From Rosa chinensis (Eukaryota; Streptophyta; Magnoliopsida; Rosales; Rosaceae): a DNA stretch of 64,000 nt. The stretch spans positions 8,741,001 to 8,805,000 of the forward strand of contig NC_037094.1 in NCBI RefSeq assembly GCF_002994745.2, written 5' to 3'. The notes under the pieces were generated by a model. The model was not told the origin of the DNA. It saw only the letters and a list, made by a program, of their open reading frames with translations, and did no database searches. Shown here in pieces: positions 34,447 through 44,963 of the stretch. How positions within the stretch are numbered: the stretch's first letter is position 1; the number at the start of each line of letters is the position of its first letter. The position numbers were made by a program, and so were the translations under genes.

Positions 34447-35922
34447 GTCAACAATGGAAGAGGTCAAATCAATATTTTTGCTAGTAATTGTGGCGAAAAT
34501 AGAGGGTTGCGTTAAAAGCCAGCAAAGTGGCTTTGATTACATGGCCTCGGAAAAAGTAGTTCACTAAGGAAGACTGGTGGTTAATATATGTGTGTTTACT
34601 GCTCATATATATAATTAAGAAGGAGAGCTATAGATTATTCGTGAAGGCTACATGTTCGCGGCCACAATCGTCCCTTTCGCGTGGGGGAGCAACATATGGG
34701 GCAGGTAATAATATATGAATGATCTTTGCTAGAGACCTGTGCTAATCAGATGGAGTCATGATCACCCTTCTTTAATGGCCAAGAGCACGTAGTCATAGCC
34801 TAGCCTCTCAGGTTTCTTTCTCCAAGCCATAACACGTGTTAAAGAGTCATGCAGTTCCCTGTTGGCAATTATTAAGAATCATGGCCCAGTCGTTCTATTA
34901 GCTACAAATGGTGGTGGGTAGTACATGACCCTAAAGCAGCTTTATTAATTAGCCTATTTGTTTAATACATTAAACAAGGCATGACCCTAAACCTGTGGAG
35001 GTGGGACAAGGTTGTCACATTATCATCAAATTGTTGTCAAATTTCAACAGAACCTCCTGAAAGCATGTATGCTCTTTAATTGAATGATGGCAAAGTTCCT
35101 ACAAGCATGGGGCCAGCATGGTGGCCTGATGTTTTTAAATTTTAATTAAGCATAATTAAAGCCAATGCAGTTTTAGTTGCCGCGACCCATGTGCTTTTAG
35201 TTGTCGCGAGCAAGCATGACGCCTGCATATGCTATGTTGGTGGACTCACTTGGCCACGTATCATAATACTGATGGCCATGATTGAATCATGATCTCAGAC
35301 AGCGCATCTGGCATATTCACTTTATGTGGAAAGCTTGCACTTCACGAAGAGATGAAAAGCATGGATCGCGAGGGAAGGCATTGGTTCGCTATGGGATACA
35401 CTCGGCGAAGCTTCTAAGGGCCGCGAAGGATATTCATTCGGGTTGAAGAGCAGCCTCCTTTAATCTGTAGCATGGGGGGCACGTATAGGGGAGGTATTTC
35501 AAAATTTTTGTGGCATGAGTTTAATGCCAAATTTTACAATTAATACTTGCTTAAGTGTCTTAATATCAACAAGGCCAATATCTGTGGCCTTTTATTTTTG
35601 GAAGCATCTCTGTTATCTTAACATAAGAGATCAAGTGTTCATAGCATCTGTGATCAACGTACCAGGTACTCATGTTCATCAGTTAATCAGTGTACCGCTT
35701 TGATTATCAATTACCTCACTGTTCGTCAAGATGACTTGGCAACATTCATACTTCATGGCCTAATTAGAGGCCTATATCTGGAATCAGTCAAGTGATTTTA
35801 ATTTTGTAATTATCATTTGAGCCAATGCAAGTGGCTTTTAAGCGACGTCATCCCAAGATTAATGCTGACTCAAGACCTCTTCAGTCAAGACGGGGAACTT
35901 TGACTTCGAGGTCTGAGGGCAA
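34447..35922 (+). other. 3' internal region of the outer element, non-coding
   Basis: After the inner gypsy insertion the outer element resumes. It contains short frames only (for example 35515-35703) with no enzyme motif. GAGGTCTGAGGGCAA at 35908-35922 is the likely polypurine tract before the right LTR. Confidence 0.5.
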
Positions 35923-37250
35923 TGTTTGAACCCAAAATTAACATTTTTTCCAGACAATGGCGTCTCGAAGAAAACCGGGCCAAGATCAGTGGCCCAAGAT
36001 ATATATATTTCCGATAAGTTCGAAGTATATTGTTTAGAGGCTAAATAAAACCTACTTGGAGATCAAGCAATCTTGAGGCAAATCTGGATATTCATTGATT
36101 TATTATTAATTATCAAATATTTGATAATTAAGGAGAGTTGATTTGCTTGATTACAAAGTATTGTCCAACAAAGGAGGAGATTGACATGCAAGCTGCCACT
36201 AGTAATCGAAAATATATAGTCGGTTTACATGGAAGGTCCATAGTGGACGTGGGCTAGCCTTACTGTGAGTAGTGAATACGTTCGCAATTAAAACACTCGA
36301 GGTAGGATAGCGAGGCTGGCGTCAAGATTACATATATATTCCTACTATTGATTACAATGGGTAAATTAAGGAAGGGATATAATGGACATACGTGGAGCAT
36401 GGCGCAAGAATCAAGGTTATACAAATATAATGCAATCAATTCCTGCTCGAGAACATCAGAGAAGGCCTGCCCAAGATATATATACAAGTTAATTATGTAT
36501 GCAAGCTTCATGGCTCATTACGTGGGCTACATATATACATATGCATGCAAGTAAGTAATCAATGATTGCATAGGTAAGGATATAATTATCCTTAATTGTT
36601 TTCACAAGGATAGACATGCATGCCCAGAAGTTGTCTCCAAGAGGTAATTAATCTTTGCCTATATTCTAATCACGTACAGAGGCAAATCTGGTTATTAAAA
36701 CTATTAAGTGTTTTGATTTGATTCAAATGCATTGTGGCCTAAAATATAGTATTTCATTCGTATAAGGAAGGTAAATCTACGAGCAGCCTATATATATAGG
36801 CTAAAGACGACACAACAAGGACAACTCTTCAATCAATCAATCTCAACAATTATCAAAGCCTCTCCGGAGCAAACATACCTGCAATCTAGTTGCAAACCAA
36901 CGAAGCAAGGGTAATGCCCTCGCAACCCAGCGAAGCTAAAGTCACGCTTTAGCAAACCTTGTGCTTTCTCCCAACTTCCCAGTGATTGCTCTGCTTAGTC
37001 TACAACACTAAGTATCGATTCGGTGAACGCAAGAGATCACAACCAAATCCCTTATCCGTAAGGCAAGAAGTCCTTTTTCAGAAGGTAGAGAAAAGAATCT
37101 TGTGACGAGGTTGGTGCTCTCCTCGTCCACAACACTTGAGAAGAAGTCAGGTCAAGGGATTCTCCAAAGACTACACCCTACGGTGCTGGCATGCCTGCGC
37201 ACACGTTCAAAAGAGACTATTTGCAACCAGACTAGTTTTGAAGCCAAACA
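35923..37250 (+). repeat. Right LTR of the outer element (1,328 bp, complete)
   Basis: Starts TGTTTGAACCC and ends AAGCCAAACA. It includes the empty CACTA site at 36376-36378. TATATATATAGG at about 36788-36799 is its TATA box, about 40 bp before an AACAAGGACAACTC leader. It is followed by CCGTT and then the resumed old LTR. Confidence 0.8.
36376..36378. other. Empty insertion site of the 8.7 kb CACTA element
   Basis: GGAAGGGAT joins directly to ATAATGGACATACGTGG. In the left LTR the same two tracts are separated by the CACTA element plus one extra GAT. Confidence 0.9.
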
Positions 37251-37255
37251 CCGTT

Positions 37256-37675
37256 TTCATCTTTTAGTCAGATACTTGGACCAATCTTTTGAAGGCCTTC
37301 TACTCCTAATAACTCTTGAACTCTTCATAAGAAATTATCTTTAGAATGTCTAGAATGGATCTGGAAAGTTTCAACTCATTTGGAGTTCGTTTGATCAGGC
37401 TGTCGACCCTCCTTCCTTGTCTAGCTCACTTTCTCCTAGCCGGAGTAAGAAAATGTGCTATAAGGTTGACTTTTAAATTCATTTTCCATGCTTCTCCATC
37501 ATTTCCTAGCATGATAAAGAAAATATAATAAATATATATAAATAAACACAATGGTTAAGTAAAAATACAAGATTAGGGGAATAATGGAATTAGATTAGTC
37601 TATATTAAATTGGACTTTAGAACAAGTAATTTCCATGTTTTAGGGCACAAATATGTATATAAATTATGATCCAAC
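37256..37675 (-). mobile_element. Old LTR remnant (right part)
   Basis: Read on the minus strand it begins TGTTGGATCATAATTTATAT near 37675, a good LTR start. It continues through TGCCCTAAAACATGG and runs to tracts shared with the 19106-21361 LTR (AGTTTCAACTCATTTGGAGT on the plus strand at about 37369). It was cut off at 37255 by the outer gypsy-like insertion. Confidence 0.5.
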
Positions 37676-38400
37676 AATACATAACTTTGAAAATATAGGA
37701 ACAGCTTCATACCAATGTTTTGGAGTTAATAGAGAACCATAGGGATGGATATATATCATGTGAGTAATTTAAGATTATAAACTGAGCAGGAAATATTTTT
37801 TCTTAATTGATTACTGAAACTGTTTTGAATTTTTTTTTTTAACATAGTAGCGTGAAGATGAATCTGGGAAACTCTGAAGAGTGAATAGTGAAGAGTATTA
37901 TTCTAAAATGGGGGATTGGATAGTAGCAGATTGGAATAGCTCAAAACATAGTTAGTTAATCAAACAAAGAAGCTAGGATATGGTATATATAGAAGGTGAA
38001 ACCATGTGAATGTGATCAAGGTAGGTAAATAAAGTTCAAACAAGCAGATGTGTTTGAATAAGAACCATATCATAGGTACTAAATATCTAAGGTGCAATGC
38101 ATACATAATATGATTTGATCTGCTACTGTTCAAATTGAAATAATCTGCTACGTTATAGTTTATTGTTTATGTTAATGATTTGATCTGCTACTGTGTGTAG
38201 GTGCAAAAGGGTGATGGCACAACAAAATCAGTGAGAAGAAAAGCTCCGGAATGTAGGAAAAGGAAGAAGAAGATGAAAAAGATGAGAAGGAATAAGACAG
38301 GGGAGAAAAGGACGATGAAGAAGAGGAGGAGGAAGAAAAAGAGAACAATGGAGCAAGAAACAAAGGCAAAGGCCATAAACAATCATATTGCCAATACAAG
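37676..38400. other. AT-rich intergenic DNA; Lys/Arg-rich chance frame
   Basis: The frame at 38201-38410 is an AAG/AGG-rich purine tract encoding mostly Lys and Arg. Its reverse frame is mostly Ser and Phe. I regard both as low-complexity artefacts. Nothing else is supported. Confidence 0.35.
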
Positions 38401-38410
38401 TGCAATTTGA

Positions 38411-38690
38411 TTATGAGTGCAGCAAGTGCAGTAGTAGGATTAGGCAATGCCGAGTGCAGTAGTAGAATTGGACGAGTATGAGTGCAGCGAGCGCAGTAGC
38501 AGGATTGGACGAGTGCAGTAGCAAGATTAGGCGATAGCGAGTGCAGTAGTAGAACACAAGTACAAGTGCAGTAGCAGAACTGGACAAGTATGAGTGCAGC
38601 GAGCGCAGTAGCAGGATTGACGAGTGCAGTAGCAGGATTAGGCGATGACGAGTGCATTAGCAGAACACGAGTACAGATGCAGTAGCAAGC
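38411..38690. repeat. Variable minisatellite, GAGTGCAGTAGCAGGATT unit
   Basis: About a dozen variants of GAGTGCAGTAGCAGGATT(A/G)G follow one another with spacers GGCGA, GGACGA, AACACGAGTAC and GAGCGCA. A longer block of about 120 bases (TATGAGTGCAGCGAGCGCAG onward) occurs near 38468 and again near 38590. Confidence 0.75.
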
Positions 38691-38856
38691 AGCAGGATTT
38701 GAACAAAAAAGAGTTTGTATTAAAGAAAATAATTAAGATTTAGTTATCCATGCATGAAGATTATAATCGTAAATGTCTTATTGACAGATGACATCAAAGT
38801 AACATGAAGAGAGAGATTATTCTCAGAAAAAAATATTTAAAAAAGTAACATAAAGA

Positions 38857-39076
38857 GATTAGAAGTCAAAATAAGTAATTAAGGGTTTAAAAAGTAAATT
38901 AGCTTATGACATGTGGCAAGTAGAAAACAGATTGTCCTTATTTATAAGATTTAATCCTTATATATACGGATTAGAAGTCAACAGAAGTAGTTAAGGGTAA
39001 AAAAGTAAATTAACTCATGTCATGTGGCAAGTGGAAGCAAATTGTCCTTATTTGTAAGATTTAGTCCTTATATATT
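38857..39076. repeat. About 110-bp tandem duplication
   Basis: Two consecutive copies share GGATTAGAAGTCAA, TAAGGGT, CATGTGGCAAGT and GATTTA(A/G)TCCTTATATAT. They differ by about one base in ten. Confidence 0.75.
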
Positions 39077-39200
39077 TAATTTAATATTTAAATGATGTAT
39101 TTGTTAAGTCATTTTTTATCAATAACTTATATGTAATTTGTTAATATTAATACCTATAGTTAGCTAGTCAACCAATTACATTTAGTTGACAACCAAATAA

Positions 39201-39319
39201 CAAAAGTGATGAAATACATTACGACGACAATACGTATACCTAGATAGCTATCAACTAAAAAATGTTCTTGGCTAGTTATAGGTATACGTATTGTCGTCAT
39301 AGGGATTTCAGCACTTTTG
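39201..39319. repeat. Long hairpin, possible MITE or small-RNA precursor
   Basis: CAAAAGTGATGAAATAC at 39201 pairs with the tract ending CACTTTTG at 39319. GACGACAATACGTATACCTA at about 39224 is the exact reverse complement of the tract at about 39279-39298. A loop of about 35 bases remains. The stem is about 40 base pairs with a few mismatches and weaker pairing outward. I see no clear target duplication. Confidence 0.6.
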
Positions 39320-39399
39320 TTAATTGATAGCCAAGTTGAAGGTCAAATATCCTACATATAGTTGTTTTCTTATAAGAAAGTATGAGATCGATCAAGAAA

Positions 39400-41040
39400 G
39401 TCTGTCTTGTTAATTTGTATAAAGAACATGAATATTGTTGCTGCACGCATGCATATGCAATGGCGTAACTTGAAGCTGAGTCTTGGAGGGGTCAAAAAAA
39501 AAATTATAATAACAATTTCTTTTAGGATAGCTAGGAGCAAAAGATAACAGCTAGAAAGAAAATATAAATGATGAGATTGGGACATTCAAAAGCCACCATT
39601 GTGGGAATAGCAAAAGGCTTAAAGTCTATAAAGTAGGAAATCTTATTTACAGAAGAAAGCAAATTTTCCATCTTTTCTGAAACTGCCCCTGCTCTCTAAA
39701 ATGCAATACTCAAAACACCTCCCCTGCTGGGCAGTGATTGGTCCTCCCCACCATGTGTCCCGTGCGGGTGCCCTATGCAAGCTTCTCTCCTCTTCTAAAA
39801 TACAATGCATGAGTTCCAAAACAAACATTCAAAAGGAAAAGCTTAATTTGCACGAGCGTGTACGTCTTAGCTTAACTAGTAGACCTAGTTGAAGACTTCT
39901 TGAAATATTATCTACGGCAATCAATAAAGTCTTGCATCTCCATAAAAGACTTATTTTCGAAGAGAGAATAGTGAATAAAATAATGAAAGAAAAGAACAAG
40001 AAAATGCAATAACTTAACGAAGAGCTGTATATCAAACAAAATTAGAAGACGGAGCTCCATATATAAAAGCATGCGTCTCCACTTGGGGTGTCAAAAATGA
40101 TTATACAACTTACACGACAAATGGTCTAGCAAATCCATATGATATATATCAATAATCTTCTCACTTGAAAAGTTAAGATATAGATCAATAGAAGAACTAA
40201 TGATGTTAACGTTCGAAAAATGCAGACGTTGCACAGTATTACTTGGCAATTCTCATTTATCGATGGGTCATATATAATAGATCGTGGATCCTTAATTGTC
40301 AAATTTAACCAATTAGCTAGAATTGTTTTTTTTTTGTTTGAATTAGCTGGAATTGTTAAAGCTATCAAAATTAGTCGTTGGGCACTCCAACTGGCAGAAA
40401 ACATATCCACTACAGTTGATTTTAAGGAGGAAGAACTCAATTAGGCTTTTTCTAGTAAATAAATCCTAGATACGTGCATTTCATGTTTTACTCGGATATT
40501 ATGTATCTCTCTACCGAAAAATTGTCAAACCAAAAATGGTAAAACTTCAATAAATAAATAGATGAACACAATATTTTATCAATATATATTTCAGTTATAA
40601 TAATAGAGATGATGAATGGATATATTCTTTTTTTTTTAAGTATAATTAACTGATTTTCTTACAAAATAAATCATAATTGGAGGCTCCAGAGTACAAAAGT
40701 TCTACAATGCAACTGATATATTTGATGTTTAATGTTACAAGACATCATCTTAGTCCTCAGTATCTTCCTAGGACTCTAGTTTTTTAACTTTTTACTTAGG
40801 CTCTAATTACTAGATTATAATATTAAATACAAAACTGTTTATTTGTTTTCAAGGAGAAGGAAAAATAAAAGCTAAAATTTATAAACTAACTACAGTTTAT
40901 ATCCTAACTCAATGAAAACTAGACCCCATGACTTTCATTAAAAAAAAACCTCAATCTCATGATTTCTACCCAAAAATTGTGGACTATAGTACACAATTTT
41001 TGGCCAAAATCGCATGCTATTATTTTCTCACCAAAAATTT
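39400..41040. other. AT-rich intergenic DNA, no gene recognised
   Basis: Short frames at 39643-39828 and 40126-40444 overlap on opposite strands and match nothing I know. The GC-rich patch near 39690-39790 is a sequence island of unknown origin. Confidence 0.35.
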
Positions 41041-41056
41041 CTCATATTTTAAACTA

Positions 41057-42104
41057 GGGTGGTGCTATTCGCTCACCAATTTTTGCCATTCACACACCCC
41101 TCTATTTATCTATTACTTTAATTTAAATTTTTTATTATAAATTACCCTAACTACCCTCCCTTGCAATTCAGTTTCTTTTTCTTTTTTTCTTTTGTCTTTT
41201 TTTTTATTTGACAAGTCAATCATTCCCAAATCCTAAACTTTATTTTCCTACATACACAGAGAACTTCAAAACTCTTTGCAATTTTCTCTTTTCTTTTCCA
41301 TCAAAAACTTCTCTAGCATATTCATTCTATCTCTCTAAAGTGATGCTTTGAAGTTTAATTATGGCAGAACAAGCAACTTTAGAACCATCTTTGGAAAAAA
41401 AATTTACATATGATTTGCAATGGAGACATGGAAGAAAAATATGAGTTTAGTAATAATTCGGGCATCTTTGAATCTATCATTCCTAGTAAGATTCTAAATG
41501 AAATTATTTGGTTTATTTCAATTCATTGCTCTCCGCTAAAAAGATCAATTTCTCAGCGATTTGGTGGACTGAGAGCTTTAAATTTGTGCGTTCAGTTCAT
41601 TTTAGTTTGATTTTGGTATGGCTTGCTTACTAATCATGGTTTTGACTCGAGTTGATTGATAATTTTGAAATTATTGACGCTTTGATTTCATTTTGACTTT
41701 AGTCATATCATCACTCTACAGAATGCTTTATGTCACTGGGAATGATATCTTGAATCAACGTTGCTTAATCAGATGTGAGAGGTTGAATCCCCAAACTCAG
41801 TTACATCGTGATTTTTCATCTGAGTCCTAAACTTTGCCACACTAATTGTAGAACTTTTGATAGATTGCATGTCGTCCTGCCCATCAGTTTTTTTTAATAA
41901 TCAGCAATGACATTCACGAGAAAAATTGGTTTATTGTATAATGATGTTTAATTCATGATTGACTTGCCCAATAAAAAAATTAATTAATTAATTATAAGAG
42001 ATGGTAGTTAGGGTAATTTGTAAAAAAAAAATTGTATTAAAGTAATGAAAAAATAGAGGGTGGTGTGAATAGAGAAAATGAGTGTGTGAATAATAGCACT
42101 ACCC
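41057..42104. mobile_element. Mutator-like MITE, 1,048 bp
   Basis: The left end (GGGTGGTGCTATTCGC) and the reversed right end (GGGTAGTGCTATTATTC) are imperfect terminal repeats extending about 100 bp, through TATTACTTTAAT and AATTACCCTAACTACC. Flanks are TTTAAACTA and TTTTAACTA, a 9-bp target duplication with one mismatch. Inside is a short frame opening MAEQATLEPSLEKKF at 41361 with a leader-like upstream tract. It stops soon after and is perhaps a captured gene end. The class follows from the long terminal repeats and 9-bp duplication. Confidence 0.7.
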
Positions 42105-42139
42105 TTTTAACTATTAATTACATTTCATAATTTAAATAT

Positions 42140-42144
42140 GTATT
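42140..42144. repeat. 5-bp target duplication GTATT, left copy
   Basis: GTATT precedes the copia LTR at 42145 and follows the other LTR at 49331-49335. Confidence 0.85.
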
Positions 42145-42362
42145 TGTTCAAGGAAAACCTAATTTGTGTTTAGCTCAAACTCTAGGTTATTTGACCTAGT
42201 GGTAATATGATTTAATTAGAAGGATCTAGAATCCTATTCAATGTAGAATTACTTTCCTTGTATGATTGAGATTCTATGCATTGTAATCCTCTATATAAAG
42301 AGGCCCCTATTATCAATGAGAACACACAACAAATTCCTCCCAAATCCAGTTTCTCTAAAACA
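42145..42362 (+). repeat. 5' LTR of the copia element
   Basis: 218 bp with TATA box CTATATAAAG at 42291-42300, about 60 bp before the LTR end. The leader 42363-43356 is pyrimidine- and CCGG-rich; long frames in it, on both strands, come from CCGG-type simple sequence. Confidence 0.9.
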
Positions 42363-43356
42363 CGTTATCAGCACGAGCCCTAACCCTGAAACCCTAAATT
42401 CGTAGCTTTCAAATCCCAGAAACCACCACCGTCCACCTTGAAGATCTCAACTCCAGCAATCCAGAACCGGCCGGCAAACCACCGAACCGGCCACCGGAAG
42501 AAGCAAAAGTTCCCCTGCCCGGTTCAAAGCCTTCCTCACCACCTCCTGCAGCCATACTTGACCTCCTGCAGCACCTCCACCCCAGAAACCCGGAACCGGA
42601 AAATCCTCCACCGGAACCGGCCTAGAATCATCCGAACCGGCCACCAGAAAAGGTTGAAACCGAACCGGCAGAAAGAAAAAAAGAGAAAAAAAAAGAGAGG
42701 AGGAAGCAGAAGCCGAGCCCAAGCCGCAGCCTGAAGCCCAGCAGCCGACCCATCTGACGTCATCCTTGCGCCAGCTGCCACGTCAGCATCAGTGCCACGT
42801 CAGCAATCTGGTCAACGCCGGTCAACCCTCCGGTCAACCACTGCCGACAACTTTTCCGGCCAACTTCCAGCCACTTTTTCGGCCAACTTCCGTCGACTTT
42901 TCCGGTCAGCTACAGTAACTCCGGCAGCTACAGTAACTTCCGGCGACCACTTTTCCGACCATGTTTTAAGGTAATTTTTCTAAAAGTTCCCGTTTTTGAA
43001 GTTTTTTTTTCAATTTCTTCTTCTTTTCTCGGGGACTTCCAACATCCCTTCTTCTACCCCCCTTTCTTCTTCATAGGGGAGACCAATAGCCGAACTGTGG
43101 GGGTTCGTGCTCACTCCAAGCTTGGAGCTTGTAGAGTCCTCCAAACTTAGAGTTTGTTGAGAAGAAAACGATCGACCACATACATCGTCGTTTCGATCTA
43201 ATCCAAAACCCCTCTTGGAATCGGATTTTCTTGGAAGCGACTACGCTCAGAAAAATCTCTAATTTCTTGGAAGCGACTACGCTAAAAAATTTAATAGTTT
43301 TTCGTGGTAGCCTTATTCGCTCCGAAACTAACCCTATTTTCTTGTTGTTTTTCAGG

Positions 43357-44638
43357 ATGAGTAACCTGAACAAGTTGAGCTTCGCTCCACTAGGGACAAC
43401 AGGCGCAGGATACCACAAGTGGGTCCGTGATGTGCGCCAGCATCTTAAGGCTGATGGGATCCTGAGTACGATCCAAGAGCCAAGTCAGGACGTACGTACT
43501 CCTCAACAAGCTGCTGCTTTTGAAGCAAATAGAGCTACGAGAGAGGCGAATGAAGCTAAAGCCATCATTCTCATGACAAGGCACATGAATGACGCACTCC
43601 AAAATGAGTACCTCAATGAGGAAGACCCAAGAAAACTATGGGTGGAACTCGAGCAGCGTTTTGGCAACGTCCGTGATTCCCTGCTTCCAAACTTAGAAGT
43701 GAGATGACATAGCCTCCGCTTCTGTGATTTCAAGTCTGTACTTGACTACAATTCAGAAGCACTTCTTATCAAGTCTATGATGGAATTCTGTGGACAGAAC
43801 ATCACTGATACGATGTTGAACGAGAAAACTCTCTCCACCTTCCCCGTCTCTGCATTGATGATAGCCAAAAACTATCGGATTGATGTCAATGCTAGACGCA
43901 TCACAAGATTTCATGAGCTAATTGGTGCCATGAACGTAGCTGAAAAGCACGACAACATACTTGTGAAGAACTATAACTCTAGACCCGTGGGAACCAAGTC
44001 AATTCCGGAGTCTAATTATAGTCGTGCCCCCAAAGGAGGACGCAAGGAGCGAAACCCTAAGAGTAGGGATAATTCTGGATGTTCTGGTCCATATTCTCGC
44101 CCTAAAGAGGAAGGAAATCACCAAGATAGGCGTGCACTGAACCGTGGAGGTAAACGTGTGAAGAATGAGAGAGGCCAAGCCTCCGGTTATGGTGGTAACG
44201 CCACCAAAGGCAATAACCGTCTACAAAACGCCCCCAGAGCGCCTCGATCAAGGGAATCTGACCATAATGATGCTTGTCTCAGATTTGGATTAAATGGACA
44301 TTGGGCAAACAAGTGTACTGCATCCCAGAATGTTGCAAACGCATACAAGATGTATCGTGAAGCAAGGGAATCTGACCAAAGGCAATAACCGTCTACAAAA
44401 CGCCCTCAGAGCACCTCGATCAAGGGAATATGACCATAATGATGCTTGTCTCAGATGTGGATTAAATGGACATTGGGCAAAGAAGTGTACTGCATCCCAG
44501 AATGTTGCAAACGCATACAAGATGTATCGTGAAGCAAGGGAGGCAAATTACAAGGAACAAGAAGATCAAGATGGGAATCTCACTTTAAGGGTGGAAGACT
44601 ACAAGGATCAAGACCCAGAAACTGGCAATTTTGATTAA
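43357..44638 (+). pseudogene. Copia gag with a stop and a duplicated zinc knuckle
   Basis: Starting at the ATG at 43357 (MSNLNKLSFAPLGTTGAGYH), the frame shows the copia gag core (WVRDVRQHLKADGIL, LWVELEQRFG). It is interrupted by TGA at 43705-43707, where W would be expected (EVR-stop-HSLRF). It continues in the same frame through MMEFCGQNITDTMLNEKTLS to a zinc knuckle CLRFGLNGHWANKC, whose second Cys is Phe. A 172-bp tract then repeats in tandem (44206-44377 and 44378-44549). The second copy carries an intact CLRCGLNGHWAKKC (Cx2Cx4Hx4C) in another frame, because 172 is not a multiple of three, and ends at 44638. Gag normally coats the RNA and forms the particle. Confidence 0.9.
44206..44549 (+). 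repeat. 172-bp tandem duplication across the zinc knuckle
   Basis: Both copies begin AAAGGCAATAACCGTCTACA and run to GTGAAGCAAGGGA. They differ at several sites, including the TTT/TGT codon of the knuckle. The duplication shifts the frame by one base. Confidence 0.9.
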
Positions 44639-44963
44639 GTCTTTTTATTTTCCAAGAGATGTAGGCAATTGCCATATTACTTTTGTAGTAGATGCCAATG
44701 ATATTTGTCTTCCTTCAAAGTAGGCGTACTCGATGTAAAAGTGATGTCTAGAAAGGTTTTGAGATAAGTGGTACTTAAGCGAGCTTTGCTCCACCGACAT
44801 CTCTCTACTTACCTGGTCACATTTACATTGGAATTACCGAAAGGAGTTAGACGACTACCATTGTTTTGCATTAACTAGTTTATTGGATTTGATTTTCTTT
44901 GGTTAAGAGAAACGATGATGTAATTCCGTTTGGCTTATTAATAAAAGTTGAGTTCTTTTCTTT

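Larger units (their letters stand above)
15012..37250 (+). mobile_element. Outer gypsy-like LTR element carrying two nested insertions
   Basis: The left LTR begins TGTTTGAACCC at 15012. The right LTR begins the same way at 35923 and ends GCCAAACA at 37250. CCGTT flanks both ends, and the LTR termini TGTTTG/CAAACA are inverted repeats. A purine-rich tract (GAGGTCTGAGGG) just before 35923 fits a polypurine tract on the plus strand. Two large insertions (15426-24136 and 25338-34441) account for most of its length, leaving only about 4.4 kb of its own sequence. No protease, reverse transcriptase or integrase remains. The left LTR is truncated, so the primer-binding site and start of the internal region are gone. 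It is a dead, probably non-autonomous element. Confidence 0.8.

Noticed and set aside
38172..38657. 161-aa minus frame and opposite Lys/Arg-rich frame
   Set aside because: Low-complexity purine tract and minisatellite; no domain, and both strands open together.
42438..42974. Overlapping frames in the copia leader
   Set aside because: CCGG-rich simple sequence between LTR and gag; proline/arginine-rich on both strands and not conserved gag.
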